In this document: in pieces, positions 1-5,408 of the stretch | Layout: each line of letters opens with the position of its first letter | How positions within the stretch are numbered: position 1 is the stretch's first letter | Assembly (NCBI GenBank): GCA_030916665.1 | Contig: JAUPWC010000316.1 | Location: 1 to 6,662 of the forward strand | From: Verrucomicrobiota bacterium | Lineage (GTDB): Bacteria > Verrucomicrobiota > Verrucomicrobiia > Opitutales > Opitutaceae | Reading direction: 5' to 3' | DNA length: 6,662 bases | Program-made: the position numbers and the translations under genes | Notes under the pieces: generated by a model | Seen by the model: the letters and a program-made list of their open reading frames with translations, nothing else | The model's database searches: none | What the model was told of the DNA's origin: nothing

Positions 1-189
1 ATCGAGCCGTTTGAGGGGTGCGTCTGCGGCCGGCGGCCTGGGCAGGGGCGCGGCGGTGAGCTTCTCGGCAGCGCCCGACGGGTGGGAAGCGCCGGCCGGG
101 GACGGCGTGGCCCGCGAGCCAAGGTAATAGCCGGTGCCAGCGGCGGCGGTGGCCAGCAGGACCGCGGGCAGGATGATTTTGGGGTTCAT
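1..189 (-). CDS. N-terminus of an unidentified exported or membrane-anchored protein (partial)
   Basis: An ATG at 187-189 on the minus strand opens a frame of 63 codons with no stop that runs off the left edge. The protein begins MNPKIILPAVLLATAAAG, a short basic start followed by a hydrophobic stretch at about residues 5-18. This fits a signal peptide or a single N-terminal anchor. It is followed by a Gly-Tyr-Tyr-Leu-Gly stretch and then a low-complexity linker rich in Pro and Ala (residues 27-60), as is common between an anchor and a periplasmic domain. The domain that would name the protein lies outside the window. No Shine-Dalgarno is visible upstream, which is usual here. The gene is divergent from ppnP. 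The reading frame is well supported by codon pattern and signal-like start; the function is unknown. Confidence 0.6.
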   Translation of the reverse strand, partial: MNPKIILPAVLLATAAAGTGYYLGSRATPSPAGASHPSGAAEKLTAAPLPRPPAADAPLKRLD

Positions 190-325
190 GACGTTTGGCC
201 CGTCACGGCGGAGCAAGGCGGAAGCCCACACCGCGTGCAAGCCGGGTTAACACGACGACGTGCGACCGCCCCCGGCCTTAGTTCGTGCCTCGGTCTGTCT
301 TATCCGGAATCAGTCAGACGAAAGG

Positions 326-385
326 GTGGGAGCGAGCTTGCTCGCCACAGATTCCGCTCGGAGTCGCGAGCAAGCTCGCCCCCAC
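326..385. repeat. REPIN-like inverted pair of REP hairpins
   Basis: The left arm (326-345) is GTGGGAGCGAGCTTGCTCGC. The right arm (366-385) is its reverse complement with one difference (GTGGGG in place of GTGGGA), so 19 of 20 bases match, across a 20-base spacer. Each arm also folds on itself as GCGAGC-TT-GCTCGC. Two oppositely oriented short palindromes, each with a GTGGG side, is the architecture known for REP doublets (REPINs/BIMEs). From memory, the arm closely resembles REP sequences of Pseudomonas; I could not check this. No REP-associated transposase (RAYT) gene is in the window. Confidence 0.75.
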
Positions 386-409
386 AGCGCAACCATTGAT
401 AGGATAGGA

Positions 410-428
410 GTCCGCGCTCCGCGCGGGC
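410..428. repeat. GC-rich hairpin
   Basis: CCGCGC (412-417), a TCC loop and GCGCGG (421-426) form a perfect 6-bp stem. G410-C428 and a T-G pair extend it to 8. There is no T-run on either strand, so it is not a clear intrinsic terminator. Read on the minus strand it contains GGAGCGCGG, which also occurs at 3021-3029 beside another hairpin cluster, so it may belong to a dispersed repeat. Confidence 0.4.
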
Positions 429-504
429 TGTTCGATGCTCGCTCGGAAAGCCTCAATCCGACTGAATCGTTCCGTCTTATAACGTTGGACTGATCGTAGC
501 CTTT

Positions 505-560
505 GTGGGCAGCCCGCTTGCGGGAGCTTTCCCGGAGCGCGCGCAAGCGCGCTGATCCAC
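505..560. repeat. Second, diverged REPIN-like hairpin pair
   Basis: The left arm (505-524) is GTGGGCAGCCCGCTTGCGGG, which folds as CCCGC-TT-GCGGG. The right arm (539-560) read on the minus strand begins GTGGATCA and then folds as GCGCGC-TT-GCGCGC. The two arms lie in opposite orientation, about 14 bases apart. They share the GTGG start and the GCTTGC apex, but their stem bases differ in a paired way. This matches the plan of the element at 326-385, so I read it as a diverged member of the same family. Confidence 0.55.
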
Positions 561-847
561 AGCCGAATGCATCGCTCCCGCTCTGCCGACCGACGTTTTC
601 TCGTTCATCGGCACGAGCGGCTGCCGCGCCGGGCCGGTCGTTCTCGATGCGCAGCACCCGCGACCAACCGCCCGCCCGCGACGACGAGTTGCCCCCCCGT
701 CATAACGCCGGACCCCAGCCCGCTCCCGCGGATGAATCCACGCGTTCCCGGGGTGGGACGCCCAGCGGCCGCACCGGCGGAGTTGACTCTCCCCTCGCCC
801 TTCGCTTCCACTCCCACTTTAACTCAAACTTTCCCCTTCAATTCTCC

Positions 848-1171
848 ATGTCCCTCCCCACCCAGTTCACCGGCGTCACCGTTCACACCAAGGCCAACGT
901 CTATTTCGACGGCAAGGTCGTCAGCCACACCGTGCTGATGCCCGACGGCGCGAAGAAGACCCTCGGGCTGATCTATCCCGGCAGCTACCACTTCGGCACC
1001 GGCGCGCCCGAGCGCATGGAGATCGTCGCGGGTGCCTGCCGCGTGACGCTCGACGGCTCGACCGAGGCGAAGGACTACGCCGCCGGCACCTTCTTCGACG
1101 TCCCCGGCAAGAGCGGCTTCACCATCGAGGTGAAGTCGGGCCTCTGCGAATACATCTGCTCGTTCCTCTGA
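848..1171 (+). CDS. ppnP: Pyrimidine/purine nucleoside phosphorylase PpnP
   Basis: This is a 107-residue protein of the PpnP (YaiE, DUF1255) family, small cytoplasmic cupin-fold enzymes. The family cleaves ribonucleosides with phosphate to give free bases and ribose 1-phosphate, and so serves nucleoside salvage. Family landmarks are visible: [12 protein letters not shown] at 17-28, [23 protein letters not shown] at 40-62 (the Y-x-F-x-T/G-x-x-E-x-M core), the [17 protein letters not shown] strand pair at 79-95, and the ending CEYICSFL. E. coli PpnP is about 94 residues. The frame stays open upstream to 503, but ATG 848 was chosen because family similarity starts near residue 17 and the upstream sequence contains repeats. 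No Shine-Dalgarno is seen. It appears to be a single-gene unit, with a possible 3' stem-loop downstream. Confidence 0.92.
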   Translation: MSLPTQFTGVTVHTKANVYFDGKVVSHTVLMPDGAKKTLGLIYPGSYHFGTGAPERMEIVAGACRVTLDGSTEAKDYAAGTFFDVPGKSGFTIEVKSGLCEYICSFL

Positions 1172-1188
1172 GCGGGACGCATTTCCCC

Positions 1189-1246
1189 CTTCGTTCTCTT
1201 TCTCGAAATCTTTCTCCATCTCTCGGTTTCGGGGAGAACGAGAAGG
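1189..1246 (+). terminator. Possible 3' stem-loop after ppnP
   Basis: CGTTCTC at 1192-1198 pairs perfectly with GAGAACG at 1234-1240. Within the 35-base loop CGAAA (1204-1208) pairs with TTTCG (1227-1231), and outside it CCTT pairs with AAGG across a 2-base bulge. It lies 17 bases after the ppnP stop and ahead of the cyclophilin gene. No T-tract follows, so it is at best a weak or Rho-type terminator or an mRNA-stabilising structure. Confidence 0.3.
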
Positions 1247-1300
1247 ATTACGTTAACGCGAACGATCCAATCCAGACTGGCAGGCCGGCCGCGTCAGGCT

Positions 1301-1306
1301 AAGGTG
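1301..1306 (+). promoter_or_regulatory. Shine-Dalgarno of the cyclophilin gene
   Basis: AAGGTG lies 5 bases upstream of ATG 1312. It is the only clear Shine-Dalgarno-like site in front of a gene in this window and supports the chosen start. Confidence 0.6.
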
Positions 1307-1311
1307 ACGGC

Positions 1312-2475
1312 ATGCGATTCATCCGATGCTTGCTGGCGCTGACCGCGGTAGTCGCGGTCCTGCGCGCCGAGGATAAGCTCCCCGACGGGCTTTACGCCGA
1401 GTTCACCACGCCGCACGGCGGGTTCACCGCCGAACTGCACTTCCGCGAGGCGCCCATGACGGTGGCCAATTTCGTCGGCCTCGCCGAGGGCACGCTGGCG
1501 GCGCGCGACGGCCAGCCGTTCTACACCGGCCTGAAATTCTACCGCGTCGTGCCCGGCTTCGTGATCCAGAGCGGCGACGCCGTGCGCAGCGCCGCCCTGC
1601 CCCGCACCGAGCTCACCGAGGCCGAGGATGCGGCGGGCCACCCGTATTCCTTCCCCGACGAATTTGCCCCCGGCCTGCACCACGCTGCCGCCGGCGTGCT
1701 CTCGATGGCCAACTCCGGCCCCGACACCAACAGCACGGAATTTTTCGTCACGCTCGGCGACAGCACGCGGCTCAATTACCTGCACAGCGTGTTCGGCCGC
1801 GTCGTGCGCGGTCCCGAAGTGCTGTCCCGGGTTCAGCCCGAAGACGCCTTCAGCATCAAAATCCTGCGCGTCGGCGCGTCGGCGCAGGCGTTCCAGGCCG
1901 ACGAAGCGACGTTCAAGGAGCTCGCCGCCCGCGCCAGGAAATACACCGGCCCGGTCGAGCCCGGACCCGCGGCCCATTTCGACGATCCCGACAAGCTGAT
2001 CCCCGTTGAACCGCCGCGCGCGAAGGCCTTCAACTTCAAGCTCGCCAACTACGAGCGTGCCACCGGCCTGAAGATCGTGGCCCGGCTCTCCGGTTCGCCG
2101 CCGCCCGCCGCCGAGGACGAGGCGGCCGGCGTTTACATGAAGACTCTCGCCACCAAGCTCGGCACGGTGCGCGACGGCGTGCTGGTCGCCTTCTTCGCGC
2201 CCGACGACTGGCGCATGTGGATCGGCGACGACCTCGTGCCGGTCTTTCTCGGGCGCGCCCCCGCCGCGGGCGACCTTGGCGAGGGCGGCAAGCTGCACGA
2301 AGCCAAGGAGGCCCTCATCACCGCCGCGCTGAAAGCCGGCGACGAAGCCTACGCGGTGCAGAAGACCTCCGCCGAAAAGGCCGGCCGCGATGCGCCGCCC
2401 CCGGCCCAGCATCTCAAGCTGCAGGTGGACGCCCTGCTCGACGCGCTGCTGTTGCGTTTTGAACCGAAGCGCTAA
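1312..2475 (+). CDS. Exported cyclophilin-type peptidyl-prolyl isomerase with C-terminal TPM-like extension
   Basis: This 387-residue protein starts with a signal peptide (MRFIRCLLALTAVVAVLRA, likely cut after residue 19), so it should act in the periplasm. Residues about 28-188 form a cyclophilin domain that isomerises Xaa-Pro bonds. Visible are FYRVVPGFVIQSGD (catalytic-type R78, F83, Q86), LSMANSGPDTNSTEFFV (130-146) and NYLHSVFGRVVRG with H158. The position of human CypA Trp121 appears to be Arg153, as far as an ungapped alignment shows; that site varies in bacteria. Cyclophilins are usually about 160-190 residues; here another 200 follow. Residues about 222-315 (DDPDKLIP, ANYERATGLKIVARLSG, GVLVAFFAPDDWRMWIGDDL) resemble a TPM (TLP18.3/Psb32/MOLO-1) domain; this is a by-eye call. 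The tail is helical and charged. A good Shine-Dalgarno supports the start. An FKBP gene follows 14 bases downstream. Confidence 0.9.
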   Translation: MRFIRCLLALTAVVAVLRAEDKLPDGLYAEFTTPHGGFTAELHFREAPMTVANFVGLAEGTLAARDGQPFYTGLKFYRVVPGFVIQSGDAVRSAALPRTELTEAEDAAGHPYSFPDEFAPGLHHAAAGVLSMANSGPDTNSTEFFVTLGDSTRLNYLHSVFGRVVRGPEVLSRVQPEDAFSIKILRVGASAQAFQADEATFKELAARARKYTGPVEPGPAAHFDDPDKLIPVEPPRAKAFNFKLANYERATGLKIVARLSGSPPPAAEDEAAGVYMKTLATKLGTVRDGVLVAFFAPDDWRMWIGDDLVPVFLGRAPAAGDLGEGGKLHEAKEALITAALKAGDEAYAVQKTSAEKAGRDAPPPAQHLKLQVDALLDALLLRFEPKR

Positions 2476-2489
2476 GCCTCCACCGCTGC

Positions 2490-3011
2490 ATGCGCACCTA
2501 CGGCATCCTTCTCATTCTCGGCCTGCTTCTGGTCTTCATCGCCTGGCAGGCCCGCACCGGCGTGTTCCGCCGCGCCAACGCCGGCGAACCCGCCAACAAA
2601 TACATGCGGCAGGTCATGGAGAATCCGCAGCTCAGCGAGGCCGACGCCCGCGTGCTGCGCGAGCAGTTCGGCACCGCGCATGTGAACCCCTCGGGGCTCC
2701 GCTACCTCGTGCGCCAGCCCGGCGAAGGCCAGCCGCCGTCGCTCGGCGCACGGGTTGTCGCCCACTACGACGGCTTCCTGCTCGACGGCCGGAAGTTCGA
2801 CAGCTCGCGCGACCGCGGCGAGCCCTTCGCCTTCCGCGTCGGCACCGGCGCCGTCATCAAGGGGTGGGACGAGGCTTTCGCCACGATGAAGAAGGGCGAG
2901 AAGCGCACGCTGCTCATCCCGTGGTGGCTGGGCTACGGCGAAGAGGGCAAGGGCATGATCCCGCCGCGCGGCACCCTGCGCTTCGAGGTCGAGCTGCTGG
3001 AAATCCGGTAG
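2490..3011 (+). CDS. Membrane-anchored FKBP-type peptidyl-prolyl isomerase
   Basis: This 173-residue protein has an N-terminal hydrophobic helix (residues about 5-19, YGILLILGLLLVFIAW). It lacks a clear cleavage site, so it is probably an anchor with the rest in the periplasm. A linker with a predicted helix (35-62) leads to one FKBP domain (about 67-173). Ligand-pocket residues seen by analogy with human FKBP12 are Y93 (HYDG), F103-D104 (KFDSS), F115, V122-I123, W126 (VIKGWDEA), Y149 (GYG), I157-P158-P159 and F165 (LRFEVELLEI). The loop equivalent to FKBP12 AYGATGHPGI is one residue shorter and lacks the histidine. It should catalyse proline isomerisation in folding of exported proteins. It starts 14 bases after the cyclophilin stop with no Shine-Dalgarno, so the two are probably co-transcribed. 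Confidence 0.92.
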   Translation: MRTYGILLILGLLLVFIAWQARTGVFRRANAGEPANKYMRQVMENPQLSEADARVLREQFGTAHVNPSGLRYLVRQPGEGQPPSLGARVVAHYDGFLLDGRKFDSSRDRGEPFAFRVGTGAVIKGWDEAFATMKKGEKRTLLIPWWLGYGEEGKGMIPPRGTLRFEVELLEIR

Positions 3012-3026
3012 TCTCCCGATGGAGCG

Positions 3027-3042
3027 CGGGCGACCCCGCCCG
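3027..3042. repeat. GC hairpin after the FKBP gene
   Basis: CGGGCG (3027-3032), an ACCC loop and CGCCCG (3037-3042) form a perfect 6-bp hairpin 15 bases after the FKBP stop. No T-run follows. It may act as a 3' mRNA end or be part of the repeat cluster that follows directly at 3043. Confidence 0.4.
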
Positions 3043-3112
3043 GTGGGCGGTGAGCTCGCTCACGCCATCAATGTCCTGCCGTAATCGTGGCGCCAGCAAG
3101 CTGGCCGCCCAC
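3043..3112. repeat. Third REPIN-like hairpin pair, between convergent genes
   Basis: The left arm (3043-3066) starts GTGGGCGG and folds as GTGAGC-TC-GCTCAC. The right arm (3089-3112), read on the minus strand, starts GTGGGCGG and folds as GCCAGC-TT-GCTGGC. By direct count 19 of 24 bases agree between the arms. Four of the five differences are two compensating base-pair changes in the stem (T-A to C-G, and G-C to C-G); the fifth is in the loop. It has the same plan as the pairs at 326-385 and 505-560. Confidence 0.65.
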
Positions 3113-3132
3113 CCTCCCGCATGGCAGAGTTC

Positions 3133-3146
3133 GGCGGCACTCCGCC
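3133..3146. repeat. Hairpin at the 3' end of the metallopeptidase gene
   Basis: GGCGG (3133-3137), CACT and CCGCC (3142-3146) form a 5-bp stem that abuts the stop codon of the minus-strand metallopeptidase gene. Read on the minus strand it is preceded by GTAG, giving GTAGGGCGG, close to the GTGGGCGG prefix of the neighbouring repeat arms. It has no T-run. Confidence 0.4.
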
Positions 3147-3803
3147 CTACAGCCCCAGCAGCGAGCCCTCGCGCTTGAGCCAGTGCTCGGCCTCGCGCCA
3201 CGCGGGGAAATACGCCTCCACCTGCGCCCAGAAACGGTCCGAATGGTTCATCTGCCGCAGGTGCGCGAGCTCGTGGCAGATGATGTAGTCGCGCACGCTT
3301 TCCGGGGCCTGCACCAGCCGCCAGTTGAGCGAGATGGTGCCGCCCGCCGAGCACGAACCCCACCGCGAGCGCTGGTTGCGCACGGTCACCTGTTTCACGT
3401 CGGCGCCTTTCTCGGCGGCCAGTTCCCAAGTGCGGGCCGGCAGCTCGATCTTCGCCCGGCGGGCAAACTGCGCCTCGAGCGGCGCACGCAGGTCGCCCGC
3501 GAGCGTGCGCACGGGAAAGACATCGGCCGCCAGGCAGACCTGCGGACGCTCACCTTCGGCGGCCACGCGGATCTCACACATCTCGCCGCGCCAGAGCACC
3601 GGCGTGCCCACGGCCCACTCCGCCGCCGGCCGCGGACGCCGCGCGTGCCGCGCCCGCGCGCGCGCCAGCCAGTCCTCATGCTGAGAGACAAATTCGCGGG
3701 CTTCGCGTTCGGAGCCGCGCGCCGGGATCGTGACCGCGGCCACGCCGTCCTTGCGCAGCGTCAACCGGTAGGACCGGGCCCGTTCGCTGCGCCGGAACAC
3801 CAT
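3147..3803 (-). CDS. YgjP/DUF45-family zinc metallopeptidase (M48-like)
   Basis: With the ATG at 3801-3803 this is a 218-residue protein without signal peptide or membrane segment, so cytoplasmic. The C-terminal half carries the DUF45 (YgjP) signature. RSRWGSCS lies at 145-152. The zinc site is HELAH at 177-181 (H177 and H181 ligands, E178 catalytic), followed by MNHSDRFW with the third ligand H187. The N-terminal half (RRSERARSYRLTLRKDG...VTIPARG) is the usual beta-rich region of these proteins. The substrate is poorly defined for the family. The frame extends upstream to a TTG at 3869 (240 residues). The extra 22 codons include many codons rare in GC-rich genes (CTA, CTT, TCA, AGT, GCA), so I prefer the ATG. 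It is convergent with the FKBP gene and divergent from the pilin gene. Confidence 0.88.
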   Translation of the reverse strand: MVFRRSERARSYRLTLRKDGVAAVTIPARGSEREAREFVSQHEDWLARARARHARRPRPAAEWAVGTPVLWRGEMCEIRVAAEGERPQVCLAADVFPVRTLAGDLRAPLEAQFARRAKIELPARTWELAAEKGADVKQVTVRNQRSRWGSCSAGGTISLNWRLVQAPESVRDYIICHELAHLRQMNHSDRFWAQVEAYFPAWREAEHWLKREGSLLGL

Positions 3804-3805
3804 TT

Positions 3806-3820
3806 CCGGGACGGTCCCGG
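3806..3820. promoter_or_regulatory. Perfect 7-bp palindrome just before the metallopeptidase ATG
   Basis: CCGGGAC (3806-3812), one G, then GTCCCGG (3814-3820) is a perfect inverted repeat. It sits 2 bases upstream of the preferred ATG on the minus strand. It could be a protein-binding site; a one-base spacer is too tight for an RNA hairpin with the full stem. If translation instead starts at 3869, it lies in coding sequence and means little. Confidence 0.25.
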
Positions 3821-3946
3821 CCTCCAGAGCTGCGTTTTTGAAACTCAATGACGAAAGCGCTAGGGACAAATGCCCATATTTTCCAGTCTGAAGCCCAAAC
3901 GTGCCGCAACCCGGCGGCCCCTCTGCGTATGCCTACCCCTGCGCCG

Positions 3947-3977
3947 CGGAAGAATTTCCTTCCGGCGGAATTTTTTT
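3947..3977 (+). terminator. Terminator-like hairpin with T7 tract upstream of the pilin gene
   Basis: CGGAAG (3947-3952), loop AATTTC and CTTCCG (3959-3964) form a perfect 6-bp stem. A short GCGGAA and seven T residues (3971-3977) follow. An alternative, mutually exclusive pairing of AATT(T)CC (3953-3959) with GGAATT (3967-3972) places the T-tract directly at the stem. It reads on the plus strand, where no gene lies immediately upstream, and it is 114 bases before the pilin ATG. It may be a leader attenuator or the end of an unseen short transcript. Confidence 0.35.
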
Positions 3978-4091
3978 GCGCCTTTCTTCACCCTTTGCTC
4001 ACGCAATCGGCGCAACTGAACAAATTGTTTGTCGCTCAGGGCTTGCGGCGACGCCGTTCCCGCCTCTACTCTCCCCCTCCGATTCCTCCTG

Positions 4092-4601
4092 ATGTCCGGT
4101 CTCTCCAGCAAATCCCCGACCAGCCGCCACGTGCGGGCATTCACCATCGTGGAGGTGATGGTGGTGGTCGTGATCATCGGGTTTCTGGCGGCCGCGGGTC
4201 TGCCCGGCTACCGGCACCTCACCATGCGGTCGAAGGCCACGGCGGTTGAAAACGACCTCCGCCAGTTCGCGACGGTCGTCCAGACCTACGCGCTCCAAAA
4301 CGGCCGCTGGCCCGCCAACGGCGACCCGCAGACCATCCCCGCCGACCTCACCGCGGCCATCTCGCCCAATTTCGCGCAAAAGACGCCCATCGGCGGCGTT
4401 TACAAGTGGAACTACGACGTGCCCGCCGACGGCGTGACCGCCAAGGCCGCCATCATCATCCAGACCTCCTCGGGCAATCCCGTGAGCGACGACGAGGCCC
4501 TGTTCCTGATGATCGACAAACAAATGGACGACGGCGTCCTTGAATCCGGCAACATCCAGGTCGGCTCGACCAATTCCCTGGTGTTCATCATCGAGAAATG
4601 A
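4092..4601 (+). CDS. Prepilin-like protein (type IV pilin/pseudopilin N-terminus)
   Basis: This 169-residue protein has a class III prepilin signal. A 16-residue basic leader (MSGLSSKSPTSRHVRA) is followed by FTIVEVMVVVVIIGFLAAAGLPGY, a hydrophobic helix of about 20 residues. Cleavage by prepilin peptidase is expected between A16 and F17. Glu at +5 (E21) is present, but the usual Gly at -1 is Ala. The body (41-169) is soluble; AVENDLRQFATVVQTYALQNGRWPANGD is typical of GspG/PilE-like major helices in Verrucomicrobia. No cysteine pair is seen. It could be a minor pilin or pseudopilin; no secretion ATPase or platform gene is nearby to decide. The frame is open to a TTG at 4029, but ATG 4092 gives the normal leader length. 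The stop overlaps the next start (ATGA). Confidence 0.85.
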   Translation: MSGLSSKSPTSRHVRAFTIVEVMVVVVIIGFLAAAGLPGYRHLTMRSKATAVENDLRQFATVVQTYALQNGRWPANGDPQTIPADLTAAISPNFAQKTPIGGVYKWNYDVPADGVTAKAAIIIQTSSGNPVSDDEALFLMIDKQMDDGVLESGNIQVGSTNSLVFIIEK

Positions 4602-5401
4602 GCGGCCCCTATCGCATCACCCTCATCCACCTGGCCCCCGACGCCTCGGCGGTGGCGCCGGCCTCGGAGCGTCTGGATCACGGCGGCAACCTGCCGCTGG
4701 AGGAAGTGATCCGCCTGACCGGAAAGCTCACCAAGATCGACCAGTCCGCGAGCGTGGGCACGGAGCCGGGCCTCCTGGTCCAGCGCGGGGATAAGACCTA
4801 TCGCATCGTGGCGCACCAGGGCCGCATCCGCGTTCACAAGAGCATCTCGCTGTTCGACGATTTCTGGACCATCGAATCGCCGGGCGAGCTGGCCAACCTG
4901 CCCGCCTTCCACCCCACGGCGCCGAGCAGCAGCTCGCGGCCGCCGATCCGCACGCGCGGCAACGCCAAGCAGTCCAGCCCGCTTAAGTCCGCCGCCGAGG
5001 TCATCGGCCTGTTTGCGGTCGCCGTGGTGCTGGTCGCCGTCGGCCTGCGCTTCGGCCTGCCGCAGAAACGCCTGAGTGACGTGCCCGACGAGGTCACGCC
5101 CATCAATTCCCCCGGCGAACGCTCCTCGATCTTCGCCACCGTCGCCGGCAGCTATGCCACGGGCAAGACCCCGGGCAACAGCCTCGTCATCATCCAGCCT
5201 GACGGTCGGGTCCTCCTCAGCAGCATCGGCAACGACGGCAAGCCCACCCCGCCCCGCATTGACGAGCAGGCCAGTGCCGGCCGCCTCGGCAGCCTCGCCT
5301 GCGTGATCACCTCCTTCGGCATCATCACCGGCACCGAGCCGCCCGAGGCCGTCAACGTCGGGCGCTTCCAATACCGCCGCGCGCAGCTGGCCGTGCAGTA
5401 A
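4598..5401 (+). CDS. Unrecognised single-pass membrane protein coupled to the prepilin gene
   Basis: I do not recognise this 267-residue protein. Its start overlaps the prepilin stop by four bases (ATGA), which suggests translational coupling and co-expression. Residues 1-105 form a soluble region (EEVIRLTGKLTKIDQS, GLLVQRGDKTYRIVAHQGRIRVH, LFDDFWTIESPGELANLP) with mixed alpha/beta character. Residues 106-132 are a Ser/Pro/Arg-rich linker (PSSSSRPPIRTRGNAK). A transmembrane helix lies at about 133-151 (AAEVIGLFAVAVVLVAVGL). The basic residues before it suggest a cytoplasmic N-terminus and a periplasmic C-terminus. The C-terminal part (168-267) looks beta-rich, with GSYATGKTPGNSLVIIQPDGRVLLSSIG and GIITGTEPPEAVNVGRFQYRRA. 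It may help assemble or anchor the pilin, but that is inference from position only. Codon use resembles its neighbours. Confidence 0.8.
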   Translation: MSGPYRITLIHLAPDASAVAPASERLDHGGNLPLEEVIRLTGKLTKIDQSASVGTEPGLLVQRGDKTYRIVAHQGRIRVHKSISLFDDFWTIESPGELANLPAFHPTAPSSSSRPPIRTRGNAKQSSPLKSAAEVIGLFAVAVVLVAVGLRFGLPQKRLSDVPDEVTPINSPGERSSIFATVAGSYATGKTPGNSLVIIQPDGRVLLSSIGNDGKPTPPRIDEQASAGRLGSLACVITSFGIITGTEPPEAVNVGRFQYRRAQLAVQ

Positions 5402-5408
5402 GCCGGCC

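Larger units (their letters stand above)
190..847. other. Intergenic region, no convincing gene; holds REP-like hairpins
   Basis: This 658-base divergent gap separates the leftward partial gene from ppnP. Open frames exist on both strands (for example 310-657 minus, and a frame open from 503 into ppnP), but they run through palindromic repeats and their proteins are Arg/Ser/Ala-rich without recognisable domains. What can be supported is two inverted hairpin pairs (326-385, 505-560), a GC hairpin at 410-428 and nested inverted repeats at 569-650. Positions 190-325 and 651-847 show nothing I can name, and no convincing promoter for either flanking gene. Confidence 0.6.

Noticed and set aside
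783..823. TTGACT as a -35 box for ppnP.
   Set aside because: The nearest -10-like hexamer (TTTAAC, 818-823) is 29 bases away, far beyond the normal spacing.
503..847. N-terminal extension of PpnP by 115 residues.
   Set aside because: The sequence is low-complexity, crosses REP-like hairpins, and would make the protein twice the family length.
1294..2412. A 372-codon open frame on the minus strand.
   Set aside because: It lies antisense to the cyclophilin gene. Its protein is Gly/Ala/Arg-rich with no domain, and long antisense frames are expected in GC-rich genes.
4020..4030. AACAA-A-TTGTT as an operator.
   Set aside because: Five-base arms in an AT-rich patch are too short to separate from chance.
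4029..4091. Earlier TTG start for the prepilin.
   Set aside because: It would give a leader of 37 residues instead of the usual short basic leader; ATG 4092 fits.
3901..4092. A 63-codon frame ending at the pilin start, as a possible leader peptide.
   Set aside because: It runs through the terminator-like hairpin, has no recognisable start signal and no codon pattern of the neighbours.
4412..5371. A 319-codon open frame on the minus strand.
   Set aside because: It is antisense to the prepilin and membrane protein genes, which have the clear signal, membrane helix and ATGA coupling; composition is that of a shadow frame.
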